Shown piece after piece: positions 1 through 4,917 of a stretch of 5,629 nt of DNA. The DNA is from Oscillospiraceae bacterium (GTDB taxonomy: Bacteria; Bacillota_A; Clostridia; Oscillospirales; Ruminococcaceae). A model generated the notes under the pieces. That model was not told where the DNA came from and did not search any database. It saw only the letters and a program-made list of their open reading frames with translations. Position 1 is the stretch's first letter, and every line of letters begins with the position of its first letter. The DNA lies in contig JAFWUX010000133.1 in NCBI GenBank assembly GCA_017523995.1, positions 1 through 5,629 on the forward strand, read 5' to 3'. A program made the translations under genes and the position numbers.

Positions 1-99
1 AGTAGCCAGATTCGATCCGACACCTTCAATTCCTATCTTTGCCAATATTGATGTCAGTGCGGCAAAGATTGCCGAACCAAGCGCTAATAAAAACCACAT
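1..99 (-). CDS. EamA/DMT-family transporter, N-terminal fragment (runs off the window)
   Basis: Reading the minus strand from the ATG at 99-97 gives 33 codons open to the window edge, beginning MWFLLALGSAIFAALTSILA. This is one hydrophobic helix followed by a KIGIEGVGSNLAT stretch, typical of the start of short single-domain EamA proteins (drug/metabolite transporter superfamily, usually about 140 residues) that sit in the cytoplasmic membrane. The substrate cannot be inferred. The start is set by a GAAGGAG Shine-Dalgarno about 7 nt upstream (around 107-113) and by a consensus promoter at 135-163. It diverges from the PPOX-rlmD operon. Family recognition is from the N-terminus alone, so the rest of the protein, and whether it is intact, is unknown. 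Confidence 0.8.
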   Translation of the reverse strand, partial: MWFLLALGSAIFAALTSILAKIGIEGVGSNLAT

Positions 100-134
100 A
101 GTGATACTCCTTCAAATTCCGATTTATGCTAGTA

Positions 135-163
135 ATTATAGCACAGTATTGAAGGTCTGTCAA
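135..163 (-). promoter_or_regulatory. Sigma-A-type promoter of the EamA transporter gene
   Basis: On the minus strand TTGACA (163-158) and TATAAT (140-135) are both perfect and separated by exactly 17 nt. Transcription would start near 128 and give a leader of about 30 nt before the ATG at 99. The -10 lies inside the interspersed repeat described at 124-256; the -35 falls in the part of that repeat missing from the second copy. Confidence 0.85.
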
Positions 164-226
164 TGGAAACGCCATAGTACTTCTGACTTTGCATCAGAAA
201 TACCATGGCTTAAAACTTCTATATCA

Positions 227-256
227 GCACCGCCCTTATGCAGGTGCCGCTTTTTT
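227..256 (+). terminator. Terminator-like hairpin at the end of repeat copy 1
   Basis: GCACC (227-231) pairs with GGTGC (243-247) and is followed by CGC and six T (251-256). The stem is short and the loop is 11 nt, so strength is doubtful. No + strand gene lies upstream, so it would act only on read-through or antisense transcription. It is part of the repeat family and abuts the -35 box of the next gene. Confidence 0.35.
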
Positions 257-257
257 G

Positions 258-286
258 TTGCTTTTCCGGCGCAGATATGCTATACT
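258..286 (+). promoter_or_regulatory. Probable promoter of the PPOX-rlmD operon
   Basis: TTGCTT (258-263), a 17-nt spacer and TATACT (281-286). An extended -10 TG precedes the box (TGC immediately upstream), which can compensate for the poor -35. Start of transcription would be near 293, leaving a leader of about 50 nt before the GTG at 342. Confidence 0.6.
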
Positions 287-341
287 AGAGGAGAATGATC
301 CTGCGCCCCTGAAACCGGAACTGAGAAAGGAGAACGCCGCT

Positions 342-815
342 GTGACACACGATGAAATCATGAACCTGATCAACCGCTCGCTGTTTGCATCCATCGGCTA
401 TACGGATGCGCAGGGCAGACAGAATATCCGCAGGGTGTTCTGCGTCTGGCACAAGGGACTCGGGCGGCATCTGATCTCGACGAATACAAGCTCAGAGCAT
501 GTGCAGAGCCTGATGCAGCATCCGGACGCATGCCTTTATTTCTCCGATGATGCGGCGTTTGAGGGCGTCTGTCTCTATTGCAGAGCCGCGGTGCATTTTG
601 AGCGGGAATATAAGGCGCTGCTCTGGAATGAAGGCGATGAAAAATACTATCCGGCAGGCATGGACGATCCGGATTACTGCATTCTGGAGCTGACTGCGGA
701 GAGCGGCAGATTCTACCGCTTTGACGGCAAGGGCGATCTCTCCAAATCTGATCTGGAAGCCTACGATGCCGGCAGAGACTACGAAAACGGATACGCAAAA
801 CATACGCAGGAATGA
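342..815 (+). CDS. Pyridoxamine 5'-phosphate oxidase-family (FMN-binding split-barrel) protein
   Basis: 157 residues. The GTG at 342 is chosen because AAAGGAG (326-332) lies 9 nt upstream. An upstream in-frame extension exists but has no ribosome site and runs through the promoter and repeat. The sequence has the split-barrel pattern of general-stress-protein-26-like PPOX proteins: an N-terminal helix (INRSLFASIGYTD), strands around NIRRVFCVWHKG and HLISTNTSSEHVQSL, then DACLYFSD, CLYCRAAVHFE and a C-terminal YCILELTAESGRFYRF strand pair. Members bind FMN or a related flavin in the cytoplasm, but the substrate of this subgroup is generally unknown and true PdxH activity is unlikely at this size. 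It is first in a + strand operon, 25 nt ahead of rlmD. The family call is firm; the function is not. Confidence 0.8.
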   Translation: MTHDEIMNLINRSLFASIGYTDAQGRQNIRRVFCVWHKGLGRHLISTNTSSEHVQSLMQHPDACLYFSDDAAFEGVCLYCRAAVHFEREYKALLWNEGDEKYYPAGMDDPDYCILELTAESGRFYRFDGKGDLSKSDLEAYDAGRDYENGYAKHTQE

Positions 816-840
816 CAAGCATTCCGAAAGGAGACTGAAC

Positions 841-2049
841 ATGAACAGACAGATCATTACCGATCCGCAGACCGGCGAAAAAAGCTGCCGCTGCTTCAAA
901 CGCTGCGGCGGATGTCAGCTGCAGGAGACCTATTCCGAGCAGATTCAGCGCAAGCAGGAAAAGGCGGAGCGCATGCTCTCGAAATTTGCGAAGGTGCGCC
1001 CGATTCTCACCATGAACGAGCCCTATAACTACCGCTGCAAGGTGCAGAATGTCTACGGCAGGGGCAGGGGCGGCGAGATTATCTCCGGTATTTTTCAATC
1101 GACCGGACAGAAAATGGTCGCCGTCGATGACTGCATGCTCGAGGACCGCCGCGCCGCCCCGATCATCCAGACGCTCAAAAAGCTCATGCATGATCTGAAA
1201 ATTCAGCCCTATGATCTGCGGACGGGCACCGGACTGCTCCGGCACACGCTCATCCGGACATCGGTCTCCACGGGCGAAATCATGCTCGTGCTGGTGACGG
1301 CATCCGCGGTGCTGCCTGCGAAAAAGCATCTGGTTTCGGCGCTGCAAAAGGCGCATCCGGAGCTGACCACCATTGTGCAGAACATCGCGCCGGACGGGCT
1401 TCCGTTGACGCTCGGCGAACGCAGCGTCACGCTTGCGGGCAAGGGTTATATCGAGGATATCCTCTGCGGCTGCCGGTTCCGCATTTCGCCTGCATCGTTC
1501 TATCAGGTCAACCCCGTGCAGACCGAAAAGCTCTATGCATTTGCGGTCAAGGCGGCGGAGATCAAAAAGGGTGTCTCGGTGATCGACGCCTACTGCGGCA
1601 CCGGCACAATCGGCATGATCTGCGCAAAGCAGGGAGCGGATGTCATCGGTGTGGAGCTGAACCGCTCCGCCTGCCGCGACGCAGCCGAGAATGCAAAGCG
1701 CAATCAGCTTGCGAATATCCGCTTCTGCAATGAGGATGCCGGTAAATTCATGCAGAACATGGCGAAAGAGGGCGAAAGCTGCGATGTCCTGCTGATGGAC
1801 CCGCCGCGTGCCGGTGCCTCGCCTGCGTTCCTGCGAGCTGCCGCCGCGATGAAGCCGCAGCGGATTGTCTATGTCTCCTGCAAGATCGAAACGCTCGAGC
1901 GCGATCTCATTCAACTGACGCGCTCCGGCTACCGCGTGACCGATATCCAGCCGGTCGATATGTTCCCGCACACCACGGGCATTGAGACGGTCTGCGTGCT
2001 GCAGCGCAAATCCGCAGAGCCGCATAAGGGCAGGGCTGCACGGAAATGA
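841..2049 (+). CDS. rlmD: 23S rRNA (uracil-C5)-methyltransferase, RlmD/RumA family, without TRAM domain
   Basis: 402 residues. The ATG at 841 is set by AAAGGAG (827-833) 7 nt upstream; a longer in-frame reading overlaps the previous gene and lacks such a site. It is an SAM-dependent m5U RNA methyltransferase. Visible elements are an iron-sulfur motif C16-x5-C22-x2-C25 with a fourth cysteine at C98 (VDDC), SFYQVN with Q222, SAM motif I at 247-258 (VIDAYCGTGTIG), DPPRAG at 320-325, catalytic nucleophile C347 in YVSCK, and the C-terminal general-base glutamate E382. The N-terminal TRAM RNA-binding domain of E. coli RlmD is absent: the Fe-S motif begins at residue 16. The nucleophile motif reads SCKIETLERD where SCNP is commoner, and TTGIE replaces the usual T-x-HVE. 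The exact target uridine cannot be read from sequence; RlmC-like or tRNA specificity is possible. Confidence 0.88.
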   Translation: MNRQIITDPQTGEKSCRCFKRCGGCQLQETYSEQIQRKQEKAERMLSKFAKVRPILTMNEPYNYRCKVQNVYGRGRGGEIISGIFQSTGQKMVAVDDCMLEDRRAAPIIQTLKKLMHDLKIQPYDLRTGTGLLRHTLIRTSVSTGEIMLVLVTASAVLPAKKHLVSALQKAHPELTTIVQNIAPDGLPLTLGERSVTLAGKGYIEDILCGCRFRISPASFYQVNPVQTEKLYAFAVKAAEIKKGVSVIDAYCGTGTIGMICAKQGADVIGVELNRSACRDAAENAKRNQLANIRFCNEDAGKFMQNMAKEGESCDVLLMDPPRAGASPAFLRAAAAMKPQRIVYVSCKIETLERDLIQLTRSGYRVTDIQPVDMFPHTTGIETVCVLQRKSAEPHKGRAARK

Positions 2050-2162
2050 TCCTCGAAACGGCGCGGCTGTTTCTGCGTGAGCTGACACCCGCCGATTGCG
2101 GAGCGCTGCTGCTTGTGCGCGGTCTGCCACAACTTAAGGCGCACACGGCGAAGCCGAAATAA
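2046..2162 (+). pseudogene. Truncated GNAT-family N-acetyltransferase, N-terminal remnant
   Basis: The ATG at 2046 overlaps the rlmD stop by 4 nt (ATGA), typical of translational coupling. The first residues, MILETARLFLRELTPADCGA, match the standard opening of RimJ/RimL-type GNAT acetyltransferases. After about residue 24 (ALLLV) the similarity stops and the frame runs through RGLPQLKAHTAKPK to a TAA at 2160, giving only 38 residues where the family has about 170. The acetyl-CoA site is missing and no continuation is seen downstream. The break falls where the hairpin/repeat region begins, so insertion of repeats or an associated deletion probably destroyed the gene. It is transcribed with rlmD if transcribed at all. 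Confidence 0.7.
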
Positions 2163-2275
2163 AAGTTTTGGTCGAGCTTTTTCACCGCGCCGTGCGCGGC
2201 TCCGTATTGCTAAAGCATTCCGGATTCGCATTACGCCGCCGGAGCGTCAAAATAAAAGTTTTGGTCGAGCTTTTT
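2157..2275 (+). repeat. 26-nt perfect direct repeat (2157-2182 and 2250-2275)
   Basis: Both copies begin AAATAAAAGTTTTGG and end TCGAGCTTTTT, with 67 nt between them. Each is flanked by hairpins: CGGC-GAA-GCCG (2146-2156) and CCGCGC-CGT-GCGCGG (2185-2199) around copy 1, and CGAGCTTTT-TT-AAAAGCTCG (2266-2285) starting inside copy 2. Read on the minus strand the unit would spell KKLDQNFYF in frame, a string I recall from spurious short proteins of Ruminococcus-type genomes. It behaves as a genome-wide repeat rather than a gene. Confidence 0.75.
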
Positions 2276-2502
2276 TAAAAGCTCGCGGAGTCCAGAGGCA
2301 GCGCCTCTGGTCGCGCTCCGCAGAGCGCGAAACTCCCCAGCGTCAAGAGCTCCGCAGGGGTGAATCCGATAAAACGATCCGGTGGATCGTTTTTCGGAGA
2401 GGGGCGCCCTGCGATAGAGGGCGCCCCTAAGTGAATTGCAGCGCAATTCACTGGGGAACGCAACATCTTAAGTTGTTGGCATTGGGTGGGGCAGAGCCAC
2501 CA
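2266..2502. repeat. Array of consecutive perfect hairpins (no gene)
   Basis: Hairpins follow one another almost without spacer. They are: 2266-2285 (9-bp arms); 2292-2310 (CCAGAGGC, loop AGC); 2311-2330 (TCGCGCTC, loop CGCA), which competes with an outer pairing of 2285-2290 with 2316-2321; 2365-2398 (about 15 bp); 2400-2428 (AGGGGCGCCCT arms, 7-nt loop); 2430-2452 (AGTGAATTGC arms, loop AGC); and a weaker GGTGG/CCACC pair near 2486-2502. ORFs in this stretch are artefacts of the palindromes. The arrangement resembles a mosaic of REP-like modules. It fills most of the gene-free stretch 2163-2595. Confidence 0.75.
2365..2398 (+). terminator. Probable bidirectional terminator of the rlmD operon
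   Basis: AAAACGATCC (2371-2380) pairs perfectly with GGATCGTTTT (2384-2393) around the loop GGT, leaving five T on the + strand (2390-2394) and four on the minus. An outer TCCGA/TCGGA pair (2365-2369 with 2394-2398) lengthens the stem. It is the only element in the array with the A-tract/stem/T-tract form of an intrinsic terminator and is the likely end of the PPOX-rlmD-GNAT transcript. Confidence 0.55.
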
Positions 2503-2595
2503 TTTTGAATCCGTCGGAGACACTTTATTATTTGTAACCGTCCTGTTTCGGCAGCTCCCGCGTTACAGGATACCGCAATATTTTTCAAAAACCAC

Positions 2596-2624
2596 TTGAC
2601 AAAATGGCACGAATCGTGTATAAT
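2596..2624 (+). promoter_or_regulatory. Consensus promoter with a palindrome in its spacer, for the small membrane protein gene
   Basis: TTGACA (2596-2601) and TATAAT (2619-2624) are perfect and 17 nt apart. Between them CACGA-A-TCGTG (2608-2618) is an 11-nt perfect palindrome abutting the -10, placed where a dimeric repressor would block RNA polymerase. Transcription would start near 2631, giving a 5' leader of about 25 nt. Confidence 0.88.
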
Positions 2625-2656
2625 ATAGAAAATTTTTCATCATGGAGGGACATGAC

Positions 2657-3040
2657 ATGGATTTCAGCAAGATTTTTAAGGTATTGAATTATGTTGTTAT
2701 GGTGCTCGGCGGATTGCTCATTCTGCTTGCGATTATCGCAGTTGCCGGAATGGGCGCGCTCACAGCCGGAACAGACAGCGTCACACAGGGCGGCGCAACA
2801 TTCTTCACGATGCTCGCGCTTCTGCCTGCGATTCTGCAGGGTGTGATTGGTGTTCTGGCAGGCCGTGCAGGTCTGCAGAGCGATCCGGACAGATGCAAGA
2901 AGCTTTCGATCATTCTGGCAGCACTTTCCGTGCTTTCGCTGATCAGTTCGATCAAGTCGGGCGGCGTCGGCTTCATGAATATCGTGTCGCTGGTGATCTA
3001 CGGATTTTATTGCTATCTTGCACATACCGAGAGCTACTGA
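2657..3040 (+). CDS. Small four-helix membrane protein of unknown function
   Basis: 127 residues from the ATG at 2657, chosen because GGAGG (2644-2648) is 8 nt upstream; the in-frame ATG at 2642 overlaps that site and would add only MEGHD. Four hydrophobic segments are visible: about residues 9-31, 49-69, 82-99 and 106-122. TM2 is followed by an R/D/K-rich loop (GRAGLQSDPDRCKK) that probably faces the cytoplasm. There is no signal-peptide cleavage site and no catalytic motif. The product is therefore an integral cytoplasmic-membrane protein. It is monocistronic, with its own strong promoter and repeat copy 2 directly after the stop. I do not recognise a named family. Confidence 0.8.
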   Translation: MDFSKIFKVLNYVVMVLGGLLILLAIIAVAGMGALTAGTDSVTQGGATFFTMLALLPAILQGVIGVLAGRAGLQSDPDRCKKLSIILAALSVLSLISSIKSGGVGFMNIVSLVIYGFYCYLAHTESY

Positions 3041-3044
3041 TCTG

Positions 3045-3162
3045 AAAACGCATCCGTCTGAAGTACGGTGCTGATACAGAATTTTGCGCCATAGTATTTC
3101 TGATGCAAAGTCAGAAGCACTATGGCGTTTCACTTATGTGCTGTAATTACTACAGCCATAAT
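3045..3162 (-). repeat. Interspersed repeat, copy 2 (inverted relative to copy 1)
   Basis: Reverse-complement match to 124-256. It contains the distal hairpin GCATCCGT (3050-3057) / ACGGTGC (3065-3071) with one bulge, then the long palindrome with 17-nt arms 3087-3103 and 3111-3127 around TGCAAAG, then GTTTC, and GTGCTGTAATTACTA. The last block corresponds to the -10 region of the EamA promoter in copy 1, but here reads TGTAAT and the -35 segment is absent. The first hairpin may serve as a weak terminator for the membrane-protein gene, though no T-run follows directly on the + strand. Confidence 0.7.
3140..3156. promoter_or_regulatory. Short inverted repeat upstream of the 3183 ORF
   Basis: GCTGTA (3140-3145) and TACAGC (3151-3156) are perfect inverted arms around ATTAC, 27 nt ahead of the ATG. 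It could be an operator, but it lies in repeat copy 2 and the corresponding part of copy 1 has lost the symmetry. No convincing -35/-10 pair was found for the downstream gene. Confidence 0.3.
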
Positions 3163-3182
3163 CCGAAATTCGGGAGATACTT

Positions 3183-3539
3183 ATGAATTATCTGAAAACT
3201 CTTTATGAAGCTACAGCCATGCTCCTGTTATATTCAAATCAGATGAAAGAAAACGATTATCAGACTGTAATATCCAGATATATTTATGATAATTCACATC
3301 ACTGGGAAGGAAATCCCGACCGGAAGTATATTGATGTAATCAGTATCCTGTTATCTTTGGAAAGAAATACTGTCCCGATTTCTAAAGATATTTTTGAGTT
3401 TTTAGAGAAAACGCTCTTTTCTGTCCCGGAAGCGTATTTACGGAAGCATTTTTCTGAAAGCGACGTAAATATGATGCTGCCTGACATCCGGACCGCAAAA
3501 GCCGTGATCAATCATTACGCGGATACTGCTGATTTCTGA
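3183..3539 (+). CDS. Hypothetical soluble protein, AT-rich orphan gene
   Basis: 118 residues. The ATG at 3183 is preceded by GGGAG (3172-3176) with 6-nt spacing. The product looks soluble and mostly helical: an N-terminal helix (LKTLYEATAMLLLYSNQM), a middle stretch DNSHHWEGNPDRKYIDVISILLSLE, and a C-terminal EFLEKTLFSVPEAYLRKHF helix. There is no transmembrane segment, signal peptide or motif I recognise. Base and codon use are clearly more AT-rich than in rlmD or cysK (many TAT, AAT, ATA, TTT codons), which suggests later acquisition. Its size and composition would fit a small immunity-type or mobile-element cargo protein, but nothing in the sequence proves that. Terminated by the hairpin at 3567-3599. 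Confidence 0.65.
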   Translation: MNYLKTLYEATAMLLLYSNQMKENDYQTVISRYIYDNSHHWEGNPDRKYIDVISILLSLERNTVPISKDIFEFLEKTLFSVPEAYLRKHFSESDVNMMLPDIRTAKAVINHYADTADF

Positions 3540-3566
3540 TTGATCTTCGCAGCATCAATGAACACA

Positions 3567-3599
3567 ATGCCCCTGCGTGCAACGGCTGCGCAGGGGCAT
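3567..3599 (+). terminator. Terminator of the 3183-3539 gene
   Basis: ATGCCCCTGCG (3567-3577) and CGCAGGGGCAT (3589-3599) form a perfect 11-bp stem with an 11-nt loop, 27 nt after the stop codon. The following sequence is T-rich (ATTTCTGTATTTGTATTTTT) rather than one clean T-run. Confidence 0.7.
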
Positions 3600-3634
3600 A
3601 ATTTCTGTATTTGTATTTTTCCAATGCGCCGCCG

Positions 3635-3677
3635 AAAAAAGCACATCCCCTCCGCAGCCTGTTCCGCGGAGGGGATG
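3635..3677 (-). terminator. Intrinsic terminator of cysK
   Basis: On the minus strand a perfect 12-bp stem (arms 3677-3666 and 3655-3644, CATCCCCTCCGC type) with a 10-nt loop is followed after TGC by six T (3640-3635). It begins 23 nt past the cysK stop, converges on the terminator at 3567-3599, and is a textbook intrinsic terminator. Confidence 0.9.
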
Positions 3678-3700
3678 CATTTGTATGGAAAAGTGATGAA

Positions 3701-4627
3701 TCAGTCAAACATCGGGGTAGAGAGGTAGCGCTCACCGGTATCCGGCAGCAGCGCGACGATGGTCTTGCCCTTGTTCTCCGGACGCTTTGCGAGCTCGATT
3801 GCAGCCCAGACAGCGGCGCCCGAGGAGATACCGACGAGCACGCCCTCATTGCGTGCGATTGCTCTGCCGGTCGCATAAGCATCCTCATTCGTCACGGTGA
3901 TGATCTCATCGTAAATCTGCGTGTTGAGGGTTTCCGGCACAAAGCCCGCGCCGATGCCCTGAATGCCGTGCTTGCCGGAGACGCCCTCCGAGAGAACCGG
4001 CGAACCCTTCGGCTCGACAGCCACAACCTTGACGTCCGGATTCTGCGACTTGAGATAAGCACCCGTGCCGCTGATCGTGCCGCCGGTGCCGACGCCCGCG
4101 ACGAAGATATCGACCTTGCCCTCGGTATCGTTCCAGATTTCAACGCCGGTGGTAGCCTCATGGACAGCGGGGTTTGCGGGGTTCGTGAACTGTGAAGGGA
4201 TGAAGCTGCCCGGAATCTCAGCAGCGAGCTCCTCCGCCTTCGCGATTGCGCCCTTCATGCCCTTCGCGCCCTCGGTCAGGACGAGCTCCGCACCGTAGGC
4301 CTTCATGAGGTTGCGGCGCTCAATGCTCATCGTTTCCGGCATGGTGATAATCAGGCGGTAGCCGCGGGCAGCCGCAACAGAAGCAAGACCGATACCGGTG
4401 TTGCCGGAGGTCGGCTCGATGATGACGCTGCCCGGCTTGAGCAGACCCTTCGCCTCAGCATCGTCGATCATCGCCTTAGCGATTCTGTCCTTGACAGAGC
4501 CCGCCGGATTAAAATACTCCAGCTTTGCGAGGATGGTTGCGGAAAGCTGATTTGCCTTTTCGGTCTTGACAAGCTCCAGCAGCGGGGTGCCGCCGATCAG
4601 GTCGGTGATTTTCTGATAAACGTTCAT
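3701..4627 (-). CDS. cysK: Cysteine synthase A (O-acetylserine sulfhydrylase)
   Basis: 308 residues, full length for the family. It is a PLP enzyme making L-cysteine from O-acetylserine and sulfide in the cytoplasm, the last step of cysteine biosynthesis. Visible motifs: IGGTPLLEL at 11-19; the PLP lysine K46 in NPAGSVKDR; the substrate loop [12 protein letters not shown] at 71-82; QFTNPANP at 146-153; the phosphate-binding GVGTGGT at 178-184; [15 protein letters not shown] at 217-231, typical of CysK rather than cystathionine synthase; and GISSGAA at 266-272. The ATG at 4627 has AAAGGAG (4643-4637) 9 nt upstream. It is monocistronic: a consensus promoter at 4817-4845, a leader of about 180 nt with a cysteine-rich upstream ORF, and a strong terminator. 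The leader suggests control by cysteine supply. Confidence 0.97.
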   Translation of the reverse strand: MNVYQKITDLIGGTPLLELVKTEKANQLSATILAKLEYFNPAGSVKDRIAKAMIDDAEAKGLLKPGSVIIEPTSGNTGIGLASVAAARGYRLIITMPETMSIERRNLMKAYGAELVLTEGAKGMKGAIAKAEELAAEIPGSFIPSQFTNPANPAVHEATTGVEIWNDTEGKVDIFVAGVGTGGTISGTGAYLKSQNPDVKVVAVEPKGSPVLSEGVSGKHGIQGIGAGFVPETLNTQIYDEIITVTNEDAYATGRAIARNEGVLVGISSGAAVWAAIELAKRPENKGKTIVALLPDTGERYLSTPMFD

Positions 4628-4810
4628 AGTGATAATCTCCTTTACTTATAAAAAATACGGTTATGCAGCGGATTTTCCGCTGTTCAGGCTGATTTTGTTC
4701 TACGGCAGATCATGTGCCGCACAGTACACGGGCAACATCGTTTACGCATCGCAGACGCCTCCTGTTTCGTCATTATCCCATATAACCTATCTGCATGATA
4801 TGATTTACAT
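4628..4810 (-). promoter_or_regulatory. cysK 5' leader with candidate regulatory hairpins
   Basis: In transcript order, the leader contains the uORF and two clear stems. Stem A is TGCGGCA (4721-4715) with TGCCGTA (4707-4701), inside the second half of the uORF and including the fourth Cys codon. Stem B is CAGCGGA (4682-4676) with TCCGCTG (4672-4666), loop AAA, starting 1 nt after the uORF stop. A run of six T (4655-4650) follows stem B only after a gap of about 10 nt, so stem B is not a canonical terminator. A six-base complementarity, GGTTAT (4787-4782) with ATAACC (4664-4659), could close a larger structure ending just before the T-run, but may be chance. A ribosome at the uORF stop would cover the 5' arm of stem B. 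Confidence 0.5.
4684..4749 (-). CDS. Cysteine-rich leader peptide upstream of cysK (putative attenuator uORF)
   Basis: A 21-residue ORF on the minus strand, ATG 4749-4747, TGA 4686-4684. It begins MRKRCCPCTVRHMIC and ends RRTKSA: cysteines at residues 5, 6, 8 and 15 and a strongly basic composition. The start is well supported by AGGAGG (4763-4758) 8 nt upstream, a better Shine-Dalgarno than that of cysK itself. It starts about 60 nt after the predicted transcription start and ends 56 nt before the cysK ATG. It has no hydrophobic segment and matches no protein family I know. By analogy with amino-acid leader peptides (trp, his, leu, and the poly-cysteine uORFs described in mycobacteria), ribosome stalling at the Cys codons when Cys-tRNA is scarce would change the fold or coverage of the downstream leader. 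This role is inference; translation is strongly suggested by the ribosome site. Confidence 0.65.
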   Translation of the reverse strand: MRKRCCPCTVRHMICRRTKSA

Positions 4811-4816
4811 GTTCTT

Positions 4817-4845
4817 ATTATAGCAGAGTATCTCTGATTTGTCAA
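4817..4845 (-). promoter_or_regulatory. Consensus promoter of the cysK transcript
   Basis: On the minus strand TTGACA (4845-4840), 17-nt spacer, TATAAT (4822-4817), both boxes perfect. Predicted start near 4810. Such a strong core promoter without an obvious activator site implies that control, if any, acts by repression or after initiation, in the leader. Confidence 0.88.
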
Positions 4846-4917
4846 CCCCTTTTGCAATATTTTTTCCGGCGGCTAAAAGCGTCGCATATCATAAAATCAG
4901 TGAACCAAAAGAAAGCG

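Larger units (their letters stand above)
124..256 (+). repeat. Interspersed repeat, copy 1 (palindrome plus short terminator-like hairpin)
   Basis: This stretch matches the reverse complement of 3045-3162. Shared blocks, in order, are AGTAATTAYAGCACA, GAAACGCCATAGT, a central imperfect palindrome (arms 171-186 and 194-209 around the 7-nt loop CTTTGCA), TATCAGCACCG, and a distal hairpin. Copy 1 has about 15 extra nt at roughly 147-165, carrying the EamA -35 box. The copies differ at scattered positions, and both retain the palindrome with two mismatched or wobble positions in its stem. It contains no ORF of its own. It may be a small non-autonomous mobile repeat or a duplicated intergenic cassette. 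Confidence 0.7.

Noticed and set aside
370..2130. 586-codon open frame on the minus strand across the PPOX and rlmD genes
   Set aside because: It is antisense to two recognised genes with good ribosome sites, its translation is Arg/His/Ala-rich without any family pattern, and its openness follows from GC-rich codon composition.
2231..2446. 71-codon minus-strand frame ending KKLDQNFYF-like, and the overlapping 82-codon frame at 2275-2523
   Set aside because: They are translations of the hairpin array and the 26-nt repeat. No Shine-Dalgarno, and the palindromes explain the sequence.
2266..2452. CRISPR array
   Set aside because: The hairpins have unrelated arms and no repeated unit with regular spacers.
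2585..3133. 182-codon minus-strand frame over the membrane-protein gene
   Set aside because: Antisense to a gene with a perfect promoter and ribosome site; its N-terminus is just the repeat palindrome.
3611..4195. 194-codon + strand frame antisense to cysK
   Set aside because: Lies opposite a certain gene and across its terminator; no ribosome site and no recognisable protein.
4771..4802. CymR-like operator in the cysK leader (CATAT...ATATG, TATC...GATA)
   Set aside because: Short AT-rich symmetry only; I could not match it convincingly to the CymR consensus.
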